Positions 42,916 to 50,494 of a stretch of 64,000 nucleotides of DNA are shown piece after piece. Positions within the stretch are counted from its first letter, which is position 1. Each line of letters starts with the position of its first letter. The stretch comes from Pectobacterium sp013449375 (lineage in GTDB: Bacteria > Pseudomonadota > Gammaproteobacteria > Enterobacterales > Enterobacteriaceae), in NCBI RefSeq assembly GCF_048593165.1, contig NZ_CP184271.1; one strand, given 5' to 3'. Below the pieces are notes generated by a model, which searched no databases, was not told where the DNA came from, and worked only from the letters and a program-made list of their open reading frames with translations. A program made the position numbers and the translations under genes.

Positions 42916-43809
42916 TCATACTCCTGACTTATCGGGCATGGCGGCGGCGAGCGCGTCTAAAGAACGCAATGTATTCAGCCCCAGCATTTCCCAAGATACG
43001 GTTGGACAGGGTGCGTACAGATCAACGCCCTCAGCCAGTTGGTTCGGCAAAATCGGACGTCGGGAATGATGTGAGCCGCTGTCCAGAATGGTTTGGATGA
43101 AGTCATGGCGTACCAGCTTGTAGCGCGCCAGTACCTGTTCATCATCTTCCACCTTCAGATACAGGCCTTCCGAACGGTCCGATCTATCGGTTTGCTGCCA
43201 GCATAGCGCGAGCGGCAAGCCTTCACGTTGCACTGTGGATTCGAACGCAGTCTTCCAGCTCGGGCTTTTCGCCAACGAGCGGAACACCAGCTTCCACAGC
43301 AACGCCGGATTTGTTGGCATTTCTCCGGCGTAAAGTACCGGAACGGACAACACGGGCGAACCAGCAAGCATCGCGTGTCGGCGCGCCGTCGATAAAAAAA
43401 TGCCGTCACGACGATCGTAAAGATCAAATTCGTGAAAGTAATGCGGCAGCCGATCATAAAACACGGAATGCTTGCTGTACGCCCATTCGCCGTACATCAC
43501 GAAACGGTCTTCCAGTAGCTCAAGAAAACGCATTTCGTGCGCGGTGGCCCAGATCTTGAACTGGTTGAACTGCCGTTCCCGTGAACCGCCAACCAGATAA
43601 TGGCCGCGCGACTGGAGCAGAAGTTCCGCCGTTTCATTGAAGGACACGCCGCTGTTCGCGCCGTCGATCTTTTCTTCGATCACGACGTAACGGCCTGCCA
43701 GCGCTTTCAGTGCAATTTGGTCCGACCCATCATCGCCAGACTGTAAACGCGAACCTTCCAGATGAGGGGTTCGCGGATATTTTAATAACGGTATTGAATG
43801 TAAATTCAT
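42916..43809 (-). CDS. RNA ligase (nucleotidyltransferase superfamily)
   Basis: 297 residues from ATG 43809 (AGGCG upstream; the frame runs 13 codons further). Covalent nucleotidyltransferase motif I EEKIDGANSG with lysine K47, motif III-like YGEWAYSKHS and HEFDLYDR, motif IV SEGLYLKVE and motif V ARYKLVRHDF. The set fits ATP-dependent RNA ligases more than DNA ligases (no BRCT or OB-fold tail). Seals 5'-phosphate and 3'-OH ends made by the downstream HD-kinase. First gene of the pair, after a long leader. Confidence 0.85.
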   Translation of the reverse strand: MNLHSIPLLKYPRTPHLEGSRLQSGDDGSDQIALKALAGRYVVIEEKIDGANSGVSFNETAELLLQSRGHYLVGGSRERQFNQFKIWATAHEMRFLELLEDRFVMYGEWAYSKHSVFYDRLPHYFHEFDLYDRRDGIFLSTARRHAMLAGSPVLSVPVLYAGEMPTNPALLWKLVFRSLAKSPSWKTAFESTVQREGLPLALCWQQTDRSDRSEGLYLKVEDDEQVLARYKLVRHDFIQTILDSGSHHSRRPILPNQLAEGVDLYAPCPTVSWEMLGLNTLRSLDALAAAMPDKSGV

Positions 43810-44116
43810 ATTTTTCGCCTGCTGCGTTATTGGCGCAGCCAGGCCCATCTACGGTAAAAAAGAGGGCCGACGAACGTGTTCTGGCGCGAGTCAATAGCTG
43901 ACCGCTGGCATTCCAGAGGTCAGAGTCGCGGGGAGGAAGCGGGAGATTCGTTCTTTTCTCCACACAATCGCGGGGAAAGAAGGGAATTCGTACCGCAGCC
44001 AACGCTGGCGCAGACTGCGCCGAATCGAGGCTGCTCAATGCAGTCGTCGGCGGTTAGTGGGAGGCTGACGTACAGGGCACTTTGGGGCTCCAAATGACAC
44101 ATAGGGGTGAGTAAAC
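43810..44116 (-). other. Long structured 5' leader of the RNA-repair operon
   Basis: About 300 nt between the promoter and the ligase start. It contains a two-tier stem: GCAGCC (43995) pairs with GGCTGC (44029), enclosing GGCGCAG / CTGCGCC (44007-44021). A competing hairpin GCCA-ACGC-TGGC overlaps it (43998-44009). An open frame (44038 to 43730) crosses it, runs out of frame into the ligase gene and reads like the Ash/Icd-type leader peptides of P4 satellites, but no ribosome site supports it. No tRNA shape was found. It could be a regulatory leader or a small RNA. Confidence 0.48.
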
Positions 44117-44122
44117 GGCGTG

Positions 44123-44151
44123 ATTCTAGCGAAGGAATCCTCCGACAACAA
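44123..44151 (-). promoter_or_regulatory. Promoter of the RNA-repair operon
   Basis: On the minus strand: TTGTTG (complement of 44146-44151), 17-bp spacer, TAGAAT (complement of 44123-44128). Start expected near 44116. The plus-strand gap to 44306 shows no convincing promoter for the next gene beyond AT-rich sequence. Confidence 0.6.
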
Positions 44152-44306
44152 GTTTTTGTATAAAAAATGCTATGCTTTCCTGTAGTTGTAGAATGCGTTG
44201 TCGCGTGTAAACGTGGTAAAAAGGCCAGAGGCTATCGACGTTAGCGTGATAAGAATAGCGAATGGTGGGATAGGAAAATGCATACCATGAATAGCAGGGG
44301 AATATA

Positions 44307-44900
44307 ATGAAAATCCGTGTGATAAAGAAAGGGATAGTGGGCCTGTTACTGGCACTGCCATTGTATGGTGTCGCAGAGACAACAGATCCAGATTTGTTTG
44401 CTGGCTACACCACGCAAGATCTTAACGCAGCATTACCCAACCAGCTAATCAACATGGTGCAGCGAAACAAAGTTCTTGATGTTCCCAACCATATGGTGCA
44501 AGCCGAGTATGTCGATACGACTACGGGTAATAAGGCATTAGTTTCACTGTTTATGTTACCGCCAAATAGCAAAGGAGCTATTCCGATTGCGTCTACGCCC
44601 GCTGATTTGGACGCAGTGATCGCCAGTACGGAGAAAGAGATGCTGCGTCAGCGCATCAAACCCGATCAGCGTGCGGGAAATGTTGATGAGGCAACACCTT
44701 TTCGCTGCCTACAAACGATCCTAAACAAGAAAGTCCTGCATTCGCTGTGTTCGACATTGATCAAAGGGCGTGTATTGGAAGTACAAGCCATCAATACGGT
44801 AGAAAATGTTAATGATACCGTTGAACTGAATAAAATCATCGGACAGCAGAATGAATTCGTTATCGGGATGGGAAAAACACTGCTGGCGCTGAAAAAATAA
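44307..44900 (+). CDS. Exported hypothetical protein
   Basis: 197 residues. Signal peptide with charged start MKIRVIKKGIVGLLLALPLYGVAE, cleavage near VAE-TT. The mature part is mixed alpha/beta with two Cys (RCLQTILNKKVLHSLC), probably a periplasmic disulfide, and no membrane segment. Ribosome site AGGGGAA. Not recognised. It stands alone, convergent with the trkH-like gene. Confidence 0.75.
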   Translation: MKIRVIKKGIVGLLLALPLYGVAETTDPDLFAGYTTQDLNAALPNQLINMVQRNKVLDVPNHMVQAEYVDTTTGNKALVSLFMLPPNSKGAIPIASTPADLDAVIASTEKEMLRQRIKPDQRAGNVDEATPFRCLQTILNKKVLHSLCSTLIKGRVLEVQAINTVENVNDTVELNKIIGQQNEFVIGMGKTLLALKK

Positions 44901-45010
44901 TGCGCGAATTTCGCAAGCCAGCCGAAATTATGGTTGGATGGTTGATGACGATTCGCATTGGTGATTGTGTCGTCAATGCCCATACAATATGAAGTATGAT
45001 GCGTGTAGTG

Positions 45011-45035
45011 ACATGCCCGATTGACTCGGGCATGT
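45011..45035. terminator. Hairpin between the exported protein gene and trkH
   Basis: Perfect 10-bp stem ACATGCCCGA / TCGGGCATGT with loop TTGAC, between convergent genes. No T-run on either side, so a Rho-independent role is uncertain. Confidence 0.5.
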
Positions 45036-45040
45036 GACCG

Positions 45041-46473
45041 TTATGCGCGCCAAAAGAAACGTGAAAAAAGAATTAGGATAGGGTAAATCTCCAAACGGCC
45101 CATTATCATCGCTGCACACATTAAATATTTAGCTTCATCTTTTAGTGTACCGAACGTTGAGGCCGTTTCACCAAACCCTAATCCCATATTGTTAATACAT
45201 GCTGCGACGGTAGCGAACGATGTGAGTAAATCGTACCCCATCATATTCAGTATCCAGATGAAAAAGATGGTGAAAAGCATATAAAGGAAGAAGAAACTCC
45301 ATACGGAATGCATAACACGGTCATTTACCGTACTACCACCGACTTTTATATTCATTAATGCGCGTGGGTGAGCCAGTTGATGTAATTCGTGACGACTTTG
45401 CTTCAGCAAAATCAAAAAACGTAATGTTTTAATTCCACCACATGTTGAACCAACGCAGCCACCGAAAAAACTCATAAATAACAAAAATACAATGGTGTGA
45501 ATGGGCCAGTTTGCATAATCCGCTGTCGCCAAACCGTTATCCGTCATCATGGAACTGGCAAGGAAAAAGGCATGGATGAAACTATCAAACATGTCATACA
45601 TCCCCGCGTGCCAAACTTGCCAAGTAGTGAGGAGGATTACAATACTCGCTACCAGCAGGAAAAAACGCAGCTCGGCGTTACGCTGAAAGGGCTTCAAGGT
45701 ACGTTTGGTGATGGCGATATACCACAGGGTGAAGTTAAATGCGGAAAGTAACGAAAATGAACCCGCAACGAATTCAATCGCACGGTTGTTGTAAAAACCA
45801 ATGCTTTCCGTTTGGGTCGAGAAACCACCTAGCGATACAGTCGATAAACCATGACATAAGGCGTCAAAAGCCGGCATTCCTGCAAGCATGTAAGAAAACG
45901 TGCAGGCTAATCCGAGTAATAAATAGGTTAACCAAAGACTGCGTGAGGTATCTGCCAGCCGAGGCGTCAATTTCTCTTCTTTAAATGGCCCTGGCATCTC
46001 AGACTGGTAAAGTTTTGCTCCACCAATACCTAATAAAGGAAGTACAGCAACGGCAAGGACAATAACCCCTAAACCACCAATAAAATTCAGTTGAGCGCGG
46101 TAATAAAGATAGGCATGTGGCAGTGAACGAACATCAGCAACAACCGTTGCCCCCGTTGTGGTGATGCCAGAAACACCCTCAAATAATGCATCGGCAAAGC
46201 TCAATCCCAGAGCGTCATCCTGCCACATAGGTATCGCGCTAATAAGAGAAAATAATATCCAAAACAGAACGATAATGATGAACCCATCTCGAGTCCGTAG
46301 TTGTATTCCTGCTCGACGGGTCAGAATCCAAGCGATACCGCCGAGAGAGAAAAAAGTAATGAATGTACTGAGGAAAACAAAGAAACTCTTCTCTTTGTTC
46401 AGTAACGCAATAACCATCGGTGGCAGCATGGTGATTAGAAGTGAGATAAATAATACAGAGTCTGCGAGATAAT
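45041..46473 (-). pseudogene. TrkH-family potassium transporter, 5' end cut off by the prophage
   Basis: About 475 codons of a Trk/Ktr channel subunit, complete at the C-terminus (MGRLEIYPILILFSRFFWRA). Selectivity-filter repeats are visible at SGITTTGATVV, ALCHGLSTVSLGGFSTQ, DNGLATADY and NNMGLGFGE; GCVGSTCGGIKTLRFL follows the family. The first ATG in frame (46429) has no ribosome site and falls inside the first membrane helix. Codons upstream of it still encode the helix (YLADSVLFISLLIT) back to 46471, after which sequence turns into prophage and a TAG stop (46481-46483). So the first few codons and promoter are missing. Probably not expressed normally. Confidence 0.78.
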
Positions 46474-46500
46474 TGTGGGACTAAGTGGGGTGAACTGGGA
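46474..46500. other. Candidate prophage left terminus
   Basis: Starts TG as Mu-family ends do, and carries repeated GTGGG-type words (GTGGGAC, GTGGGGTGAAC, CTGGGAAG) that could be transposase contact points. Host DNA to the left encodes the TrkH first helix. Confidence 0.62.
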
Positions 46501-46544
46501 AGAGATTGGATAGTAATTGTAATTCTCTTACAGTATGTGAAAAA

Positions 46545-46587
46545 ACAGGCCGGACGAAAAATTTAGTCATTCTTCTGTTCGACCTGT
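46545..46587 (-). terminator. Terminator of the prophage early operon
   Basis: On the minus strand ACAGGTCGAAC pairs (two mismatches) with GTCCGGCCTGT across a loop of about 21 nt, and is followed by TTTTTC. It lies right after the mor stop codon. Confidence 0.58.
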
Positions 46588-46593
46588 GAAATT

Positions 46594-46986
46594 TTACTCC
46601 CCTTGCTGTGGTTCGTCATCAAATTCACCATCATCAAACAGGCGTCCCTGCAGCCTGTCTGTCTCAGACTTTCTGACACGCTTAATCACGCTGTAAACCC
46701 ATTGCAGAGAAACGCCATACTTACGTGCCAGGTCATGATGATTGCGGCCATTGAAGTCGTTGAAGATGTCGTGGTCGCGCTGAGAGATGCGCCATAGCGT
46801 TCCCATCGGAAAGTAGACGCTTTGCCCGCCCCAGACCTGCATCATACGGTTGGCCACTGCCTCGCCGATTTGCTCGGCGATAGCAGAGTCGATCTCGACA
46901 ACTTCCTTTATTGTGCTTGTAGTATGCTGCGCCAGTTCCACCAATAGCTCAGGCCCTTTGCTGCGAAAATTATTGCCGTTGTTCAT
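46594..46986 (-). CDS. mor: Mor-family transcription activator (Mu middle operon regulator)
   Basis: 130 residues from ATG 46986 (AAGGAAG upstream; overlaps gemA stop as ATGA). Mor/C fold: dimerisation half (AIAEQIGEAVANRMMQVWGGQSVYFPMG) and helix-turn-helix (NHHDLARKYGVSLQWVYSVIKRVRKSE). Such proteins switch on the middle or late genes of Mu-like phages. Last early gene. Confidence 0.88.
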   Translation of the reverse strand: MNNGNNFRSKGPELLVELAQHTTSTIKEVVEIDSAIAEQIGEAVANRMMQVWGGQSVYFPMGTLWRISQRDHDIFNDFNGRNHHDLARKYGVSLQWVYSVIKRVRKSETDRLQGRLFDDGEFDDEPQQGE

Positions 46987-47405
46987 TCTGGCTTCCTTAC
47001 GCGGCGTTGCCACTGCTTCAGCTTCTCAATAATGACGCTGGCCTGTTCTGAATTCAGCCATTGCAGGCTATCGACGCCGGTTTCACGCTTCACCCAACGC
47101 GCTAGCGCTGCTTCAGAACGGTCACGAATGATGCCTGCATCAGCCATTTCTAACCATAATGAGCGGATTTTTCTGGACTGGGGAGAATCATCCAATGGAC
47201 GAGTGCTGCTAGCCTTTTTTGCTGATTTAATCTTAAACCCGCGTTTCTTCATGGCATGCAGCACATTATCTAACTGCGGGACTGTCATGTCCCGCGTAGA
47301 TGACTTGCCTGTAACGGTGATTAGCAACTGGCGATAGGTATCATCGTCCAGTTGCAGATCGCGTTTGGCTATGTGGATCAACTTAATCAGTTGATTCTTT
47401 GTCAT
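46983..47405 (-). CDS. gemA: GemA-like regulatory protein (Mu gp16 family)
   Basis: 140 residues from ATG 47405, with GGAGG 6 nt upstream. Starts MTKNQLIKLIHIAKRDLQLDDDTYRQLL, the signature of the gp16/GemA family that in Mu modulates host gene expression and DNA relaxation. Overlaps both neighbours. Confidence 0.88.
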   Translation of the reverse strand: MTKNQLIKLIHIAKRDLQLDDDTYRQLLITVTGKSSTRDMTVPQLDNVLHAMKKRGFKIKSAKKASSTRPLDDSPQSRKIRSLWLEMADAGIIRDRSEAALARWVKRETGVDSLQWLNSEQASVIIEKLKQWQRRVRKPE

Positions 47406-47583
47406 CGCTTTCCTCCCGCCAGACTTCGCCGCACAGCAAGATGGCTTCAGGGCGGCGTTCATGGATAGCATCCAACACTAACTGACACGACTCTTGGTTC
47501 AGGTAGATGTCGTCTGACACAGGCATGGCATCGCAGAAATCAGCACCGCAGGCTGATACCAGTAATATGAAGCCAATAATCAC
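47383..47583 (-). CDS. Small prophage protein with N-terminal hydrophobic/lipobox-like segment
   Basis: 66 residues. MIIGFILLVSACGADF has a short hydrophobic run and LVSAC, a possible lipobox, but no positive charge at the start. Two more Cys (FCDAM, ESCQLV, LLCGEV) follow. Overlaps gemA by 23 bp and the next gene by 4 bp, typical of compact phage operons. Not recognised. Confidence 0.6.
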   Translation of the reverse strand: MIIGFILLVSACGADFCDAMPVSDDIYLNQESCQLVLDAIHERRPEAILLCGEVWREESDDKESTD

Positions 47584-47882
47584 GCATCACCTCCGACATA
47601 TTCCACCTCCAGCCTCTCAGCCAGTCGTTTTAATTTATTGTGCTTTGCCAGTTCGATTAACTTATCCATGCCATTCAGGCGGAATTGTTCGATCATGATC
47701 TCGACGTCGGCCATTTCCTCCGCTAAAGCGACCTCGTTACCGAGGCCATTCAGGTTACGTGATGCGGCAGCACCTAACTCTGCTGCTTCTTCGATAAGTT
47801 TTAGCGTCTGAGACTCAGGGCCAAAATGCTTTAACGCCATGCGGTACAGCGTTGAGCGATTGTGTGCAATACCTTTAATCAT
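47580..47882 (-). CDS. MazG-like nucleotide pyrophosphohydrolase domain protein
   Basis: 100 residues. The metal-binding pattern of the all-alpha NTP pyrophosphatase fold is seen as KLIEEAAELGAAASRNL (ExxE) and EEMADVEIMIEQF (ExxxD). These enzymes clear or tune nucleotide pools in phages. Ribosome site GGAGAG (complement of 47886-47891). Confidence 0.78.
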   Translation of the reverse strand: MIKGIAHNRSTLYRMALKHFGPESQTLKLIEEAAELGAAASRNLNGLGNEVALAEEMADVEIMIEQFRLNGMDKLIELAKHNKLKRLAERLEVEYVGGDA

Positions 47883-47971
47883 GTGCTCTCCAAATAGTGG
47901 TTATGCTGGATTACGCGTGCAGGATTCCCCGGCGTTGACGCCGAAATAAAAGCAATTTCATTTTTTAATAT

Positions 47972-48580
47972 TTAAATGGCGGCGATATCTAACGGGATAT
48001 TAACCAGTTTCCCCGACTCGTCTTTCTTTCTAAAATTGATATACGTTTTCGATACAGCGACAAGTAATGACTCTGAAATAGCTTCCATCGCCTTTTTCCA
48101 GCGCTCGTCGTCAATTTTTACCCTGCGCAAAGACAAAATGCGGGTGGTACTGAGATTGCCTTCTTTATCAACCTGAAAGGCATCAGAAATCAGCGCCAGC
48201 AGCTTTTCGTCGGCTCCCTGTGACCACTCCTTCACGCATTCATCAATCAGTTCTTTTGCAATGTGCAACTCTGGCCCGAACGTCAGTGATTCTTGCACTT
48301 TGATGGTGATTTGCTTGTTGCCGTCAAAGCTGGAGAACGTCACGTTACCCTTCACACCGCCGCGCTGACGGCCATATTTCTCTGCTACCAAGTCCATGAA
48401 TGCATAGCACTCATCAAATGACCGCTTTTTAAAATCGCCCAAGTCGGCGCTTTTGATCTCTGCTGACGCAACGCCGTCATTTACAAAAGCATCCATTGCC
48501 AGATCATAATCAGAGACTTGGCTAATCGGGACTAACCGGCCTTTGCGGTCAGTCATATATTCAGCTTTATTAATTTCCAC
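47972..48580 (-). CDS. DUF3164 family prophage protein
   Basis: 202 residues, GTG start with GAGGGA upstream. Matches the DUF3164 type (YMTDRKGRLVPISQV...VAEKYGRQRGGVKGNVTFSSFDGNKQITIKVQESLTFGPELHIAKELIDEC) found in the early operon of most Mu-like phages. Function unknown. 88 bp of non-coding DNA separates it from the MazG-like gene. Confidence 0.85.
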   Translation of the reverse strand: MEINKAEYMTDRKGRLVPISQVSDYDLAMDAFVNDGVASAEIKSADLGDFKKRSFDECYAFMDLVAEKYGRQRGGVKGNVTFSSFDGNKQITIKVQESLTFGPELHIAKELIDECVKEWSQGADEKLLALISDAFQVDKEGNLSTTRILSLRRVKIDDERWKKAMEAISESLLVAVSKTYINFRKKDESGKLVNIPLDIAAI

Positions 48581-48767
48581 GTTTATTCCCTCTACTCGTT
48601 TCGTTAATGTGTCGCGTTAATAACTTTAATTGCTCCGATACATCCAGAATGCGTTGGGATACCCATTCATCAACATCATCCCATCTGTCACTCATCTGAA
48701 TTAACTCACGATTCATGCGTTTTAATCGTCGGTTATGGAATGATGCCAGTTGTCGTTTCGTTGCCAT
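48570..48767 (-). CDS. Small early prophage protein
   Basis: 65 residues from ATG 48767 (GAGGG 7-10 nt upstream). Basic N-terminus ATKRQLASFHNRRLKRMNRE and an amphipathic helix; coiled-coil-like. Overlaps DUF3164 by 11 bp. Unknown. Confidence 0.62.
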   Translation of the reverse strand: MATKRQLASFHNRRLKRMNRELIQMSDRWDDVDEWVSQRILDVSEQLKLLTRHINETSRGNKRGN

Positions 48768-48775
48768 CATTTCCC

Positions 48776-49045
48776 TCAATGTAAAGACTCAGACCAAATA
48801 ATACGGCACCCATGCTGTTCAAATTCCCCTTGTCGAAACCGACCATTGTTATTCACGCCGGTCAGCACATAACGCGCCACGCCGTTTTTAATCAACTTTT
48901 CACAGTGGCCATTTCTGGCAATGCGGATAATCGGTTGGCTCCCCTTAATCATCACGCTGTGTACCGTCGCATTCATGGCGCGTAACGCCGTCATAACGGC
49001 TTGTACATTGGATAATTGCTCATCAATATTCAAAACTGACGTCAT
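48776..49045 (-). CDS. Early prophage hypothetical protein
   Basis: 89 residues. Blocks MNATVHSVMIKGSQPIIRIARNGHCEKLIKNG and FRQGEFEQHGCRIIWSE recur in my memory of Mu-like early operons but without a known function. No membrane segment. Confidence 0.72.
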   Translation of the reverse strand: MTSVLNIDEQLSNVQAVMTALRAMNATVHSVMIKGSQPIIRIARNGHCEKLIKNGVARYVLTGVNNNGRFRQGEFEQHGCRIIWSESLH

Positions 49046-49073
49046 ATATCAGTCCCCCCAGAATATAAGGTGC

Positions 49074-49331
49074 TCAGTGCAGATCCCTGTGATTACGCAT
49101 CATTTGGCTGGTGAAGGTCATTCCTGCCGCATTAAGATGTTTCATCAGTTTTGTATTAGCCGCCTTAATAGCGTTAGCCATCTCGTCTTTAATCATCGTT
49201 GCCAGTAGCTGTGTCACGACGATGTCACCTGTTTCATTCTCAATTGAAACGTTAATAGACTGGCTGAGTTCCTGATCTTTCTTTACCAGTGCAGCAGGCA
49301 GTTGTTGTACAGAAATAATGATTTTGGCCAC
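49074..49331 (-). CDS. Early prophage hypothetical protein
   Basis: 85 residues, alpha-helical and Lys-rich (DEMANAIKAANTKLMKHLNAAG). Two bases after the B gene stop on the other side, so co-transcribed. Unknown. Confidence 0.65.
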   Translation of the reverse strand: MAKIIISVQQLPAALVKKDQELSQSINVSIENETGDIVVTQLLATMIKDEMANAIKAANTKLMKHLNAAGMTFTSQMMRNHRDLH

Positions 49332-49333
49332 CG

Positions 49334-50485
49334 TTAAACCCCCTTAACCACATCAGCATTAACCACCGGCACGCCAATATCAGCTGCCAGATTCATTGCC
49401 GCAATCACCAGATTGGAAACGGCCAGCGGGTACAATAGGCTGACGTTCTTTCTGCCACCGAGATTGCTACTAAGACGCCCGCGTATCGCTTCAATCGCGC
49501 TGTCGTCCATAATGTCAGCGAGCTTCTTCCCTGTGCGTTCGATTTTGAACGTCAGAAACGCTTCCAGGCTGTTATCCAGTGGCAGCAGCTCGACGATTTC
49601 ACAGCGCTGGACAACCTCGCGTACCTCCATATTGCGTTCGCTTAACTTGACAGCTAACTCTGGCTGGCCGATGAGGACAATAGACAGCAACTTTTTAAAC
49701 CCGCTTTCCAGCTCGTAAAATCGCTTCAAATGCTTCAGCGTGGGGATTGGCAGGCTATGCGCCTCTTCAATCACCAGAACGTGACTGTAGCCTGCATTGC
49801 TGCTGTCTTTTAGTACGCGGTGCAGTTGGCGATAGCGTGCTTCTTGCGACCGTTTCACGCCTTCCAGCGGGGCGATGGTGTTGATGATCGCTTCAGCAAT
49901 GGCGGCGGCTTTCAGCGTCTTACCTTTCACATCGTTGTCTTCCATCGCGATGACGTAGGGTTCAATCACAATCACCGGCGCGTTCTCGCGATTGATACGT
50001 TCGATGAGGTCACGGCGTAGCGTAGATTTTCCCGCCCCAGATTCACCAATGACCGCCATCAGCCCGCCATGTTTCGCGGTCTGATACAGTGACTCACGCA
50101 CATAGCGACTATCCGGTGTAGTAAAAACGTCCTCTGCGCCCTGCATGGCATCATCGGCAAACGGGTCACGGAACAGTCCGAATGCCTTTTTTGTTGCTGG
50201 AAATAACACCTGTTTTTTGAGTAACATGTTTTCCTCCGTTGTGAGGTCTGTTGTATCTGCTGTGCGGGATGTGCCGTCCTGCACAGCATCAAAACTACGT
50301 TGTGTTTCAATGCCATTAGCCGACAGAAAAGCTGTCAGACGCTGGCGAATTTCCCCGGTGTTGGTGCGTGGCCACTGGTCGTGATTAACAATCTGTGCCA
50401 GCGTGGCCTCTGACACAGCGATATGTCTGGCGACAACGGCCTGCGAGAGCCGTGCCTGTTTTAACTGTTGTTTCAGTACCAGCAT
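49334..50485 (-). CDS. B: Transposition protein B, AAA ATPase
   Basis: 383 residues. N-terminal helix-turn-helix (SQAVVARHIAVSEATLAQIVN) as in Mu B, then ATPase with Walker A GESGAGKST (147-155), Walker B VLVIEEAH, sensor IVLIGQPEL. MuB/TnsC/ExeA class. Binds target DNA and stimulates transposase A; in Mu it also gives target immunity. Longer than MuB (312 residues). Ribosome site AAGGGGGG. Confidence 0.9.
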   Translation of the reverse strand: MLVLKQQLKQARLSQAVVARHIAVSEATLAQIVNHDQWPRTNTGEIRQRLTAFLSANGIETQRSFDAVQDGTSRTADTTDLTTEENMLLKKQVLFPATKKAFGLFRDPFADDAMQGAEDVFTTPDSRYVRESLYQTAKHGGLMAVIGESGAGKSTLRRDLIERINRENAPVIVIEPYVIAMEDNDVKGKTLKAAAIAEAIINTIAPLEGVKRSQEARYRQLHRVLKDSSNAGYSHVLVIEEAHSLPIPTLKHLKRFYELESGFKKLLSIVLIGQPELAVKLSERNMEVREVVQRCEIVELLPLDNSLEAFLTFKIERTGKKLADIMDDSAIEAIRGRLSSNLGGRKNVSLLYPLAVSNLVIAAMNLAADIGVPVVNADVVKGV

Positions 50486-50494
50486 GTTCCCCCC

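Noticed and set aside
43810..44116. tRNA-like element in the RNA-repair leader
   Set aside because: TACGAAT looks like a T-loop, but the flanking bases do not form a 5-bp stem and no acceptor stem was found.
47972..48580. Sulfate transporter, a common label for this gene
   Set aside because: No membrane segments; the sequence is the DUF3164 phage family.
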